DNA of 64,000 nucleotides from Ignavibacteriales bacterium (GTDB taxonomy: Bacteria > Bacteroidota > Ignavibacteria > Ignavibacteriales > Ignavibacteriaceae): contig JADJEI010000001.1 in assembly GCA_016709155.1 (NCBI GenBank), positions 620,001 through 684,000 on the forward strand, written 5' to 3'. Positions within the stretch are counted from its first letter, which is position 1. Each line of letters begins with the position of its first letter. The notes under the pieces were generated by a model. The model did no database searches, had not been told where the DNA came from, and was given only the letters and a program-made list of their open reading frames with translations. Positions 36,220-45,921 of the stretch are shown here, in pieces. The position numbers and the translations under genes were made by a program.

Positions 36220-36972
36220 TTACCAATCTTTGTCAGTGCGAATAACATTACCAGCTTTCTTCCGCAATTTTTTCTGAAGATCTTTTTCATTGTTTTTTAA
36301 TGCATTCAGAATTCTTTCCGATTCCTCTTTTGAAATTTTACTCGGTTTTTGTTTCAAAGCGTCTTGCTTAGTTTGTTGGTCTTTTTGGTTTTGCTGCTGT
36401 TGATTTTGATTCTGCTGATCCTTTTTATCTTGCTTTTGATCTTTATTATCTTGTTTATTCTGATCTTTATTCTGCTCATCCTTGTTTTGTTTGTTATCGT
36501 TTTTTTGATCCTTATTGTTTTGATCATTCTTCTGTTGATTTTGTTTGTCCTTTAATAAGGATAATGCATAAGATAAATTATATTTTGTGTCCTCATCGTT
36601 TGGATTCAGTTTGAGTGCGTTTTTATATGCATTAACACTTTCTTCAAGTTTCTGAGATTTTAAAAGAGAATTGCCGATATTATGCTGCAACTTTGCTTTC
36701 AGCTCATTATCATTTGTCTGACTTTGAAGCGACTGATATGTTTTTATAGCTTCGTCATACTTGCCCTGTTTGTAATAAGTATCGCCCAGATTGAATTTAG
36801 ACTCGAAAAGTTCAGGTTCACTTTCAATGCTTTTCTTAAAATTAATTTCAGCATCATTAAATTTTCCATCTTTGTATAAATCAACACCATCATTATTCAT
36901 TGAGCATGTGCTTTGACCAACGGAAATAACTTGTATTGATATAATGAGTAAAACAAAAAAGTATCTTTTCAT
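36220..36972 (-). CDS. batC: BatC-like TPR protein with Gln/Asn/Lys/Asp-rich tail
   Basis: A signal peptide is followed by three TPR units (about 30-140, LYKDGKFNDAEINFKKSIE, GNSLLKSQKLEESVNAYKN), then about 70 residues of low-complexity Q/N/K/D repeats and a short basic tail. This is the usual plan of BatC. The low-complexity tract produces a spurious Leu-rich frame on the opposite strand. It lies between batB (eight bases) and batD (one base). Confidence 0.82.
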   Translation of the reverse strand: MKRYFFVLLIISIQVISVGQSTCSMNNDGVDLYKDGKFNDAEINFKKSIESEPELFESKFNLGDTYYKQGKYDEAIKTYQSLQSQTNDNELKAKLQHNIGNSLLKSQKLEESVNAYKNALKLNPNDEDTKYNLSYALSLLKDKQNQQKNDQNNKDQKNDNKQNKDEQNKDQNKQDNKDQKQDKKDQQNQNQQQQNQKDQQTKQDALKQKPSKISKEESERILNALKNNEKDLQKKLRKKAGNVIRTDKDW

Positions 36973-36980
36973 AAATCTAT

Positions 36981-38036
36981 CTAATTGTTTAATCTTTCTT
37001 TTCTAACCCTAATTTTTGATTTAACTTTTTTATAAAATTTGGATTTTCTGTCAGTCATAAAAAATTCTACGAATAAAAACATTACAGCAGGAATTAAAAA
37101 ATAGTAGAAGCGATCTTCATAATCAGTTACTTTCTTTACACCGAACTCAGTTTTTTCGATGTCTGATAAATCCTTAAATATCTTGTCCAGATGATCATCG
37201 TAATTTGAACCCCGAAAATATTTACCATCCCCCTGCTCAGTAATTTTAATCAAAACTGATTCATCGAGTTTTGTCAGAACAGTATTTCCCATTCTGTCTT
37301 CTTTAAATCCCATTGGTCGTCCTTTGGGGTCATAAATCGGGATGGGAACACCATCAGGTGAGCCAAGCCCAATAGCATAAATTTTTATATCTTTTTCCTG
37401 AGCATCTGAAACTGCTGCATCAATATCGCCTTCGTGATCTTCGCCATCAGTAATTACAACAATCACTTTTTGAGTTGCAACCGAATCAAAAGACTGAACT
37501 GCCATATTTATTGCTGATGCAATTGCAGTACCCGGCTGCGGCACAGAATTAAAATCTACAGCAGATAGAAATAAATTTGCTGCTGAATAATCTGTTGTAA
37601 GAGGAAACTGAACATAAGCATCGCCGGAAAAGATGATCAGCCCGATTCTATCGCCGCGAAGTTTTTGAATCAAGTTTGAAATCTGAAACTTTGCTTTTTC
37701 CAACCGGTTTGGCTTAATGTCTTCTGCTTGCATGCTTAACGAAACATCAAGACAAATAACTACATCTATACCCTGCTGTTTCACTTCTTCTAATTTACTA
37801 CCTACCTGAGGATTAGCCAAAGCAAATACACCAAACACAAGGGCAAGAATGATAAGGACAAAGCGGAAAATATTTTTCAATGAACTGTAATCAGGAATTA
37901 AGATAGAATGGAGTTTCGTATCAGCAAAATTTACAAGTGATTTATTTTTTAAGTAAACCGCAAACCAGTAGCCAGTAATAATAATAGGAATTAAATATAG
38001 AAAAGCTAAATACTCCGGATGCTCAAATCTAAACAT
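36981..38036 (-). CDS. batB: BatB-like von Willebrand factor A protein
   Basis: The 351-residue membrane protein has two N-terminal helices, a VWA domain and a C-terminal helix. The MIDAS motif is complete: DVSLSM (DxSxS, about 95-100), a Thr in the TTDYSAA region and VITDGEDHEG. Its start overlaps the batA stop by one base (TAATG). With BatA it forms the VWA pair that works with MoxR-type ATPases. Confidence 0.85.
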   Translation of the reverse strand: MFRFEHPEYLAFLYLIPIIITGYWFAVYLKNKSLVNFADTKLHSILIPDYSSLKNIFRFVLIILALVFGVFALANPQVGSKLEEVKQQGIDVVICLDVSLSMQAEDIKPNRLEKAKFQISNLIQKLRGDRIGLIIFSGDAYVQFPLTTDYSAANLFLSAVDFNSVPQPGTAIASAINMAVQSFDSVATQKVIVVITDGEDHEGDIDAAVSDAQEKDIKIYAIGLGSPDGVPIPIYDPKGRPMGFKEDRMGNTVLTKLDESVLIKITEQGDGKYFRGSNYDDHLDKIFKDLSDIEKTEFGVKKVTDYEDRFYYFLIPAVMFLFVEFFMTDRKSKFYKKVKSKIRVRKERLNN

Positions 38037-39034
38037 TAAGGCAGCCTCCTGAAAATCGTTTTACTTAAAATCAATTCTAACAATATTAAAAGTAAACCAA
38101 TTTTAAGCCATCCATAATAAAGCTCTGCTGCACTTTGGTAGGATGTAACCTCCACTTTAGTTTTTTCAAGCTTGTCTATTTTATTATAAATTTCATTCAA
38201 TGTACGATTATCAGTTGCACGGAAATATTGCCCCCCCGTTGATTCGGCAATATTTTTAAGTAATGCTTCATCAATTTCAACAGGCACCATTTGATAACGA
38301 ATTCCAAATGGGGTTTGAACCGGATACGGCGCTTCACCACGCGTGCCAACGCCAATTGTATAAATTCTTATCCCGTAATTTTTAGCAATTTCAACTGCCG
38401 TTAAAGGATCAACTTCACCGGCATTATTTACTCCATCAGTAAGTAAAATAATTATTTTGCTTTTTGCTTCGCTGTCTTTCAACCTGTTTGTACCATTAGC
38501 AAGAGCATTGCCAATAGCTGTGCCGTCTTCAATCATTCCACTTTTTATTTCACTCAAAAGATTTCGCAGTACGTTATAATCAACCGTTAAGGGACATTGT
38601 GTAAAAGCATACCGCGAAAAAACAACTAACCCAATCCGATCAGAAACTCTTCCTTCAATAAATTTATCAATTACATTTTTGCAGATTCCAATCTGTTAGG
38701 TCTCAAATCTTCGGCAAGAAACATTGCCCGAAATATCAAGTACGAGTGAAATATCAATTCCTTCGGCGTAAATATTTTCGCCGGAAGAAAATGTTTGCGG
38801 ACGCGCTAATGCAATGATCATGAAAGCCAAAGCCGCAGCACGTAAAAAAATTGGAACGTCTTTTAATTTTTCTTTCCAGTTGGATGAAACCCCGTCTAAA
38901 AATTTTAAATAAGAATAATTTATTCCCGGCTCCCGTTTTCGACCTTTAAAATAGTGCCAAAAGATCATTGCAGGAATCACCAACAAGAACCAAAGTACAT
39001 AGGGATATGCGAATGATAAATCTTCTGCAATCAT
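38036..39034 (-). pseudogene. batA: BatA-like von Willebrand factor A protein, two frameshifts
   Basis: Outer pieces 38696-39034 and 38036-38557 are in the same frame, but the 138 bases between are out of frame. Translating them in the alternative frame gives MFLAEDLRPNRLESAK and then NVIDKFIEGRVSDRIGLVV, exactly the missing VWA core. Restoring two bases near 38719-38730 gives the MIDAS sequence DISGSM, and one base in the T run at 38676-38680 restores the rest; the repaired product is about 333 residues. The second half has ILLTDGVNNAGEVDPLTA. It overlaps the upstream gene by ATGA and batB by TAATG. Indel errors are more likely than a dead gene inside an otherwise intact operon. Confidence 0.78.
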
Positions 39035-40009
39035 GCTGATTCCTTCATTGCTTCGGTTTGATTTGGAATGGTTTGTTGTACTATCGTTCGTGCTTGATTC
39101 ATCATTTCAATATTTATTGAATCCATCGGAATAAATGTTGCGAACTTGACAAGATCAGCGTTTGTTAAAAAATCCCGTGTAACATTTAATATATCTTTTG
39201 CGTCAGAATAGTTCTTCAATAACTCAATTGATTCCGATGTTGTTAATTCAAGTGCGGGGTAATTAAATCTCTCCTCAAAATATTTTCTTATGATTTCAGT
39301 AATTTCAGAATGATATTCTTTTACCATTCCATTTTTCCAGAGTTCTTTTGATTCAAGTTCTTTCAAACTATTTAATGCCAGTATGTGCGGAGGAAGAATA
39401 ATAATTTTATCGGGCTTCAACGCATGCTTCTTTTTCAAAAAATATTTCCTGACAATAAAGATAATTAAAGCCAGCAATATCAAGCCGCCAAGAACCCATA
39501 GTAAAATTATTTTCCAATCAAGTGGAATTGTCATTGGTTCTTTTACATCTTTAATATCCTCTTCCTTCGAAACTTTTAAAGAATGAACTGTAAAGGAAAT
39601 GGGATTACTAAAAACTACTTTGAGAGTCGAATCACTTTTAATTAATTCCCGAGTAATTATCGGTGAAATTTTTGCGTTAGATGCAGCAAGCTTGTAATAA
39701 ATCGGTAAAGGCGGAATTGTAACATCTGAAGAGTCATACCGTGACAGTGTAAATTTATAGTCTGTAATTTTTTTTGAGCCGGCTTCTTTAGTGATTGGAG
39801 TTTCGGTTTTAATTATATCTATATTTTTTAAGCTGTCCTGAAAGAAAGGATTCATTAAAAAAATATTTTTATCATATTCTACACTTACTGTAAAATGGAT
39901 ATAATCCCCAATCTGATAATCAGAAGTATCTGTAAAAGCTTTCACACCGATTTCTTGAGAGCGAACAAGAACGGTAGCGAGAATTAAGAAAAAAATATTT
40001 TTTTACCAT
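39031..40009 (-). pseudogene. Bat-operon membrane protein (DUF4381/BatD-like), one frameshift in the signal peptide
   Basis: ATG at 40009 overlaps the stop of the DUF58 gene (ATGGTAA) and starts MVKKYFF. The frame is lost in the seven-base homopolymer at 39989-39995. With six bases the signal reads LILATVLVRSQEIGVKAFT and runs into the long frame, giving 325 residues. It has an N-terminal Ig-like periplasmic domain, a membrane helix (about 165-188, IILLWVLGGLILLALIIFIV) and a cytosolic helical domain (ITEIIRKYFEERFNYPALEL) typical of the protein between DUF58 and BatA. It overlaps batA by ATGA. Confidence 0.72.
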
Positions 40010-40878
40010 CTTTTCTCTCTCATTCTGAAAAACTTAACAAGCGGTTTAATATAATTTTGCCCTGCCTGCACTTCAATGGAATCAAGTCCGCTAGAATTAA
40101 AAAGTGATTTTCTCTGCTTATCGTGCTCAATTCTTTTTCTTAAAAGCTGCAGCTTGAAATTTTTATCCGAAGTATCCACCCACCTATCATCTCCGGTTTC
40201 AGCATCTTTTAATTTAACAAGACCTATGGAAGGGATAGCACTTTCGGTACGATCATCTATCACTACCCCGATTAGATCATGCCTCTTTCCAACAGTGCGA
40301 AGAATTTTATCATATCCGGTATCAAAATAATCCGAAAGCAAAAAAACTATTGCCCTTTTTTTTACGGCATTATTCAAATACTCTAATGCAGCTTTGATGT
40401 TGGTGCGTTTAGCTTGTGGTTCAAATGAAAGTACTTCGCGAACTATTCGAAGTACGTGTTTATTACCTTTTCGTGGTGCAACAAATTTCTCAATTTTATC
40501 GGTAAAAAGCAGCAAACCAACTTTGTCATTATTCTTCAATGCGGAAAATGCAAGAATTGCACTGAGTTCGGCAGCAACACGCTGTTTGGTTTTTTCAAGT
40601 GTCCCATAGTTTAATGAGCCGCTCATATCAACACACAAAACTACAGTCAGTTCCCTTTCCTCTTCAAAAATCTTTACGAACGGATGACCAAATCGAGCAG
40701 TTACATTCCAATCAATATTCCGGATATCATCGCCGTATTGGTATTCGCGAACCTCGGAGAATTCCATTCCCCTGCCTTTGAAAACAGAATGATATTCACC
40801 CGAAAAAACTTGATTAACAAGTCCTTTGGTTCTGATTTCTATTTGGCGGACTTGTTTTAATAATTCTTTTGTTTCCAA
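40003..40878 (-). CDS. DUF58 domain protein of the MoxR-Bat operon
   Basis: The 291-residue protein has the DUF58 signature YGDDIRNIDWNVTARFG and VKIFEEERELTV, and a VWA-like core with VDMSGSLNYG. It lies two bases after moxR. DUF58 proteins are regular partners of MoxR AAA+ ATPases, probably as substrates or adaptors presented to VWA proteins. Confidence 0.88.
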   Translation of the reverse strand: METKELLKQVRQIEIRTKGLVNQVFSGEYHSVFKGRGMEFSEVREYQYGDDIRNIDWNVTARFGHPFVKIFEEERELTVVLCVDMSGSLNYGTLEKTKQRVAAELSAILAFSALKNNDKVGLLLFTDKIEKFVAPRKGNKHVLRIVREVLSFEPQAKRTNIKAALEYLNNAVKKRAIVFLLSDYFDTGYDKILRTVGKRHDLIGVVIDDRTESAIPSIGLVKLKDAETGDDRWVDTSDKNFKLQLLRKRIEHDKQRKSLFNSSGLDSIEVQAGQNYIKPLVKFFRMREKRW

Positions 40879-40880
40879 TC

Positions 40881-41864
40881 TTACGGCACTTCAACTTTGT
40901 TTAAGATTTCCTCAATGATGGACTCTGAAGTAATTTCTTCGGCTTCAGCTTCGTAAGTAACCGCAATTCTATGGCGCAGAACGTCATGACAAATAGCGCG
41001 TACATCTTCGGGAATTACGTAGCCCCTCCTGCGGATAAATGCAATTGCTTTTGCACCAAGAGCCAGATTGATTGTGGCTCTCGGTGAAGCTCCATAAGCA
41101 ATTAAATCAGAAAGTTTATCCAGGCCAAATTCTTTTGGATTTCTTGTGGCAAAAACAATATCAAGAATGTACTTTTCAATTTTTTCGTCAAGATAAATTT
41201 CGTGAATTAATTTTCGTGCATTTAAAATATCCTGCGTTGAAATGACGGGCTGAATTTTTATTTCATCAGCATCCACATTTTGTTTCATAATTTTTAGTTC
41301 TTCGTCCCTATTTGGATAGCTGATTTTAACCTTCAACATAAAACGATCAACCTGCGCTTCGGGAAGTGGATATGTTCCCTCCTGCTCGATAGGGTTTTGC
41401 GTTGCAAGAACAAGGAAGGGTTCATCAAGTTTGAAAGTGCTCTCGCCGATTGTCACCTGACGTTCCTGCATAGCTTCGAGTAAAGCACTTTGAACCTTGG
41501 CGGGGGCACGGTTTATTTCATCTGCCAAAATGAAATTTGCAAACAGCGGACCTTTTTTAATTAGAAAATTACCTTCCTTCTGATTGTAAATTTGAGTACC
41601 AACCAAATCAGCCGGCAGCAAGTCCGGTGTGAATTGTATTCTCTGAAATTTTGCTTTCATCGCTGCGGCGAGAGTTTTTATCGCAAGTGTTTTTGCTAAT
41701 CCCGGGACTCCTTCAAGCAAAATATGTCCGTTGCCAAGCACGCCAACAATTAATCGCTCCACCATGGCTTTTTGTCCAACGATCGTTTTGCCTATTTCAT
41801 TGATTAATAAATCTATGAATGCACTTTCGTTTTTTATTTTTTCATTTAAAGCAGAAATATCCAC
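40881..41864 (-). CDS. moxR: MoxR-type AAA+ ATPase
   Basis: The 327-residue AAA+ protein has Walker A GVPGLAKTLA, Walker B FILADEINRAP, a sensor region LVLATQNPIEQEGTYPLPEA with AQVDRFM, and a C-terminal lid (GASPRATINL, ICHDVLRHRI). MoxR ATPases act as chaperones for VWA-domain proteins, here BatA and BatB. It is the first gene of an eight-gene minus-strand operon ending with batE; no strong promoter consensus was picked out in the 99 bases upstream. Confidence 0.9.
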   Translation of the reverse strand: MDISALNEKIKNESAFIDLLINEIGKTIVGQKAMVERLIVGVLGNGHILLEGVPGLAKTLAIKTLAAAMKAKFQRIQFTPDLLPADLVGTQIYNQKEGNFLIKKGPLFANFILADEINRAPAKVQSALLEAMQERQVTIGESTFKLDEPFLVLATQNPIEQEGTYPLPEAQVDRFMLKVKISYPNRDEELKIMKQNVDADEIKIQPVISTQDILNARKLIHEIYLDEKIEKYILDIVFATRNPKEFGLDKLSDLIAYGASPRATINLALGAKAIAFIRRRGYVIPEDVRAICHDVLRHRIAVTYEAEAEEITSESIIEEILNKVEVP

Positions 41865-41963
41865 GCTTTTCCTCTTTAGTTTTTAATAATTTATTTAGTA
41901 ATAATTTTAGACGGATGCAAACTTATAAATGTTGCATTTTTTTACAAGGTAAGAATAATTCAT

Positions 41964-43136
41964 TTAATCAACTACTTTGAAAACCGCAAATTTAAGATAA
42001 GAAGTCTCAGGCATCGAAATTAATCTTGGATGATCAAATGAAGCGCCATTAAAATGTATAAGCTGAACCTGACGCACGGCTTTTTGTGAAGCATTTTGAA
42101 TGACTGAAAAAAAATCTGCCTCGTTTAAATGATGCGAGCATGACGAAGTAACTAACCATCCATTTGGCTTCGTACAATTCAAGGCGAGTCTATTTAATTT
42201 TTCATACCCTTTTTTTGCGGCGGCAATACTTTTTTTATTTTTTGCAAATGCCGGCGGGTCAATCATAACAACATCAAACTTCTCCTGATTGGAAATTCTT
42301 TCCAGGTAATCAAACACATCTTCAGTAATAAATTCTGTCCCTGATTCAAACTTGTTTAATTCAAAATTCTTTTTAGCTGTAGTAATTTCATTAGCCGATG
42401 AATCTACAAAAGTTACAGATGCAGCTCCTGACTTTGCTGCGTGAAGTCCAAATCCTCCTGAATTACAAAAACAATCTAAAACCTTTTTACCTCTTGTCAA
42501 CTGCTCGATAAAAAATCTATTATCCGATTGATCAAAATAAAAGCCAGTTTTTTGAGATTGCTCAAAATTTATTTTATAATTAACTGTCCCATCATTAATT
42601 ATTTCGATTGGAAAATTACCCAAATATATTTCATTGGTTTCCTCCAAACCTTCGAGCTGACGGAAATAATTTTCATTCTTCGAAAAAATATTTTCGGCAG
42701 AAAACTCTTCCTTTAATATTTGAACAATTGTTGAGATATTTTTTTGCATACCAAACGAATAAACCTGAAGAACAAAAGTCTGATTGTATTTATCTATAAT
42801 TAAACCCGGTAGAAAGTCGCTCTCACTAAAAACCATTCTATAAGAATCTCTTTGTGGATAAAAAGTTTTCCGAAGAGAATTTGCGGAAATAATTCTCTGT
42901 CGAAAAAGTGCTGCAAAATCATCAATCAAACTGAAGGAGATCATCCTGACAGCAATTAAGGAATTTTTGTTGTAAAATCCTGTTCCAATTAATTCATCAC
43001 GAAAGTTGTAAACCTGAACTAAATCACCGTTTGAAGGCTCGCCTTCGAGCTTTAATATTTCATTGCTAAACACCCAAAGATGCCCGGAGAGTATCCGTTT
43101 ATCCTCATTTTTTTTTAGAAAAACTTTGTCCGCCAT
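41964..43136 (-). CDS. RlmI-like class I SAM-dependent rRNA (cytosine-C5) methyltransferase
   Basis: I chose ATG at 43136 because the PUA domain begins there (KVFLKKNEDKRILSGHLWVF); a longer frame adds only unsupported residues. The 390-residue protein has a PUA domain (about 1-85), an EEHUD-like middle with FDQSDNRFFIEQL, SAM motif I VLDCFCNSGGFGLHAA, MIDPPAFAKNKK and the catalytic-Cys region SSCSHH. This matches RlmI, which makes m5C1962 in 23S rRNA. It is divergent from the HAD gene with about 85 bases between. Confidence 0.85.
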   Translation of the reverse strand: MADKVFLKKNEDKRILSGHLWVFSNEILKLEGEPSNGDLVQVYNFRDELIGTGFYNKNSLIAVRMISFSLIDDFAALFRQRIISANSLRKTFYPQRDSYRMVFSESDFLPGLIIDKYNQTFVLQVYSFGMQKNISTIVQILKEEFSAENIFSKNENYFRQLEGLEETNEIYLGNFPIEIINDGTVNYKINFEQSQKTGFYFDQSDNRFFIEQLTRGKKVLDCFCNSGGFGLHAAKSGAASVTFVDSSANEITTAKKNFELNKFESGTEFITEDVFDYLERISNQEKFDVVMIDPPAFAKNKKSIAAAKKGYEKLNRLALNCTKPNGWLVTSSCSHHLNEADFFSVIQNASQKAVRQVQLIHFNGASFDHPRLISMPETSYLKFAVFKVVD

Positions 43137-43220
43137 AATCCAAAAACATTTGATAATTTTGTTACTGCAATTTACTAATTCATAAGCTGAGCTGAAATTT
43201 ATTTTGAATAAAATCAATAA

Positions 43221-43871
43221 ATGAAAAATTTTGACGGAATTATTTTTGATGTTGATGGTACTCTAACTTCAACCAACGAATTGATATTTGCGGCGTTCAA
43301 TTTTATCGCCGCTAAATATTTAAACAAAACTTTTACAAATCAAGATATAATGAATCTGTTTGGTCCTCCGGAAGATGTAATTCTAAAAGAACTATGCGGT
43401 GATAATTTTGAATCTGCACAAAAAGATTATTACCAATTTTATTCAGACAACCATCATCTTGCATTCATCTATCCGGGAATTATTGATATACTTGAATACC
43501 TCAAATCAAAAAATGTTTTTCTATCGGTGTACACCGGCAAAGGCAGAAGAGCCGCATTGATTACATTGGACAAACTAAATATTTCAAAGTATTTCGATAT
43601 GATCGTTACAGGTGATGATGTTGAAAACCACAAACCCCATCCCGAGGGAATTTTAGTTTTCTTAGATAAGTTTAATCTTAAAAGAGAGAGAGTATTAATG
43701 ATAGGAGATGCTCCTTCGGATATTAAAGCTGCTAAAAGCGCAGGAGTAAAAGTCGCTTCGGTTTTATGGGATCCGTATGTTAAAAAAGAATTGAATTTAG
43801 CTTTGAAAAGCGATTATATTTTTCACGATGTTGATGAATTAAAACTATTCTTAATTAAAAATATAGATTGA
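43221..43871 (+). CDS. HAD-family phosphatase, phosphoglycolate-phosphatase/PpaX-like
   Basis: The 216-residue HAD hydrolase has motif I FDVDGTLTST with both catalytic Asp, motif II YTGKG, motif III Lys (HKPHPE) and motif IV IGDAPSDI. The helical cap between residues 15 and 80 puts it in the Gph/PpaX/beta-phosphoglucomutase group. Substrate is unknown; small phosphate esters or pyrophosphate are likely. Confidence 0.85.
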   Translation: MKNFDGIIFDVDGTLTSTNELIFAAFNFIAAKYLNKTFTNQDIMNLFGPPEDVILKELCGDNFESAQKDYYQFYSDNHHLAFIYPGIIDILEYLKSKNVFLSVYTGKGRRAALITLDKLNISKYFDMIVTGDDVENHKPHPEGILVFLDKFNLKRERVLMIGDAPSDIKAAKSAGVKVASVLWDPYVKKELNLALKSDYIFHDVDELKLFLIKNID

Positions 43872-43924
43872 TAAAAATTGAAATGTTATTTCGCTTCGTG
43901 AGTTGTCAGCTTTTTTGTGTTTCT

Positions 43925-44692
43925 CTAAAATTTTAGACTAACACCGATCTTTGAATCTGTATCGAACGGTTTTATATGGTCGGGTGGACGGTTATCATAT
44001 CTTAAATTAGCATCAATATAAATATCAAAATATTTACTTATGCTTATCGCCAAAGAATTTTCAGATATTATTCTGTAGTCTTCCCACCTCCCAATTGCAG
44101 GCTGAAAATATGTGATTGTAGTAAAGTTCAAGTTGTTATTGAAACTGATATTTGAAGTAACGTATGAACTTGATCTATGAGTAAATGTTCTTACTCCATG
44201 CAGAGAATTTTCCGGGAGATCATATTTTTCAAATTCATAAAAATACGCTGTGCCGATTCGAAACTTAAAATTATCTGAAGTAAAAATTTTGAATCTTAAT
44301 CCCCCTCCCGCAAGATACCGGTTGAGCAGCAGCCTCGATTTATTAAAATCACTCTGCAAAAATGTTTCTACTTGAATTCCTTTCCAAAGCGAGCAAACAT
44401 TTCTCAAATGCACTAAAGCTTCATTTGAAAATTCCTCCCCGCTTTGCCAGCCATATTCACCTTTAAAAACAAGGAAAGTATAATCATTACCGAAATTGTA
44501 ATTTAATCTACCGCCAAGCCCAACTCTCTGGAAATCAACATTACCGGTTCTGAAGTCAATTTCTAAATCTGCGTTACCGGAAAAGCCTAAAGTATCAGCG
44601 TCTTTCCTGAATTTTTCAGTGTTCACCTGTGCGTGAGTTTGAGCAAAAAATAAAAAGAATATTAACAGCACAAACTCAATTTTATTTATCAT
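43925..44692 (-). CDS. DUF481-like outer-membrane protein
   Basis: A signal peptide (about 1-21) is followed by a 230-residue antiparallel beta protein with aromatic girdles and a C-terminal Phe (IGVSLKF), typical of barrel proteins inserted by BamA. Repeated patterns such as RLNYNFGNDYTFLVFKGEYG and LLLNRYLAGGGLRFKIF match the DUF481 (YdiY-like) group. The function of that family is unsettled. It ends about 50 bases from the HAD gene in a convergent arrangement. Confidence 0.7.
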   Translation of the reverse strand: MINKIEFVLLIFFLFFAQTHAQVNTEKFRKDADTLGFSGNADLEIDFRTGNVDFQRVGLGGRLNYNFGNDYTFLVFKGEYGWQSGEEFSNEALVHLRNVCSLWKGIQVETFLQSDFNKSRLLLNRYLAGGGLRFKIFTSDNFKFRIGTAYFYEFEKYDLPENSLHGVRTFTHRSSSYVTSNISFNNNLNFTTITYFQPAIGRWEDYRIISENSLAISISKYFDIYIDANLRYDNRPPDHIKPFDTDSKIGVSLKF

Positions 44693-44856
44693 AATACCTT
44701 CCTATTTAAAAGTCTCATATTTTTAATTCTAAATTAATAATGACAGAATAATTTGAGCTAATATTATCAAAATAAATTCTACACTCATAAATTATTTCAT
44801 CACTTTTATTAATAAATTGCATTAACTTTTTTATAAAACAAATCATTGAGTTTAAG

Positions 44857-45577
44857 ATGAATACGAAACTGTGGGTAATAAGAAAAGTAAAAGCATTATT
44901 CTGCATCCTAAAGCTGCACATAATTTTTGGATTATTTGAAAATTTGATGCTGCAAATAACTTACTTATCAAAGTTATCACGCTGGATTTCTCAATCACCT
45001 AAAATTAAATTCAATGATTTCTATACCGGAAAAGTTATCTACACAAACAGGTTCAAGCTGCATCAACTAATAGCTGATCAGGAAATACAAAATCAAGAAA
45101 TTGATTATCTCGAATTTGGTGTTGCAAGCGGCATTGCTTTTAAATGGTGGGTGGATAAAAATAAAAATCCCGGAAGCAGATTCTATGGCTTTGATGTTTT
45201 TACCGGTTTACCCGAAGACTTTGGTGTGATGAAAAAAAATCATTTTAATACGGAAGGACAAACACCTGTGATTGATGATAACAGAGTTACCTTTATTAAA
45301 GGACTATTTCAAGATTCACTGCCAGTGTTTTTAAAAAGTTTTAAATCACAAAAGAGAAAAGTAATTCATGGATGCTGATCTTTATACGTCAACCCTATTT
45401 GTGCTAACAAGTATTTTCCCGTACTTGGGCAAAGGCGACATAATAATCTTCGATGAGTTTGGTGTCCCGACACATGAATTTCGAGCGTTTTATGAAATTG
45501 TATCTTGTTACAATATTGATTTTGAATTATTAGGAGCAATTAATAATTATTTGCAAATCGCTATAAGACTGAGGTAG
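44857..45577 (+). pseudogene. TylF/macrocin-O-methyltransferase-like SAM methyltransferase, one frameshift
   Basis: Frame 44857-45378 carries IDYLEFGVASGIAFKWW (SAM motif) and FYGFDVFTGLPEDFG; frame 45368-45577 continues with MDADLYTSTLFVLTSIFPYL and IIIFDEFG, the metal/SAM Asp-rich motifs of the TylF family. They join at about 45368-45374, where a two-base loss would restore the expected IHMDADLY. The repaired length is about 240 residues, normal for the family. Family members methylate sugar hydroxyls or other small molecules; the substrate is unknown. There is a long AT-rich leader and no operon partner. Confidence 0.68.
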
Positions 45578-45921
45578 TTTAAAATATACAATCCGACCGC
45601 CCATTAGTCCCCTCCTTCACAAGAGCTCGTCCCGATTTTCAATCCGTATGACGAATCGAAGCAGGGACGCTATACTTTTTAAAAGAGCAGGAAGTTTGTT
45701 GAGACTAAGAAAATGATTTTACTGAGATAAAATATTTTTTTTAACCTCAATTGACAAATTGAATTAAGATTACGAAGGGCTCACTCGAACCCTTTTTATT
45801 TTACCATTCCTTTATGCATTTTTCCATTTGTTTAATTTTTTATCTATTCATCTACTACCTGATATTAAATTAAGATTGTCTTTAAAGATAGATTTGCTAA
45901 TCAATGAATTAAAATATTTAT
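45578..45921. other. Intergenic region with inverted repeats
   Basis: About 340 bases without a gene. CGTCCC (45628-45633) and GGGACG (45664-45669) can pair, with GATT/AATC inside, and a short T run follows at 45675; its GC content differs from the surroundings. A second hairpin with a T run lies at 45775-45797. Nothing else was recognised. Confidence 0.4.
45775..45797 (+). terminator. Weak terminator-like hairpin
   Basis: AAGGG (45775-45779) pairs with CCCTT (45790-45794) and is followed by TTTATTTT. It is about 200 bases beyond the methyltransferase and 125 bases before the TonB receptor, so its user is uncertain. Confidence 0.35.

Noticed and set aside
36219..36290. Longer N-terminus for BatD overlapping batC
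   Set aside because: The internal ATG at 36218 starts a signal peptide one base after the batC stop, the normal operon spacing.
36349..36555. Leu/Ile-rich plus-strand frame inside batC
   Set aside because: It is the complement of the Gln/Asn/Asp-rich low-complexity tail of BatC and has no ribosome site.
45775..45797. tRNA 3' end suggested by CTCGAACCC
   Set aside because: The T-arm does not pair correctly and no acceptor or anticodon stem can be built around it.
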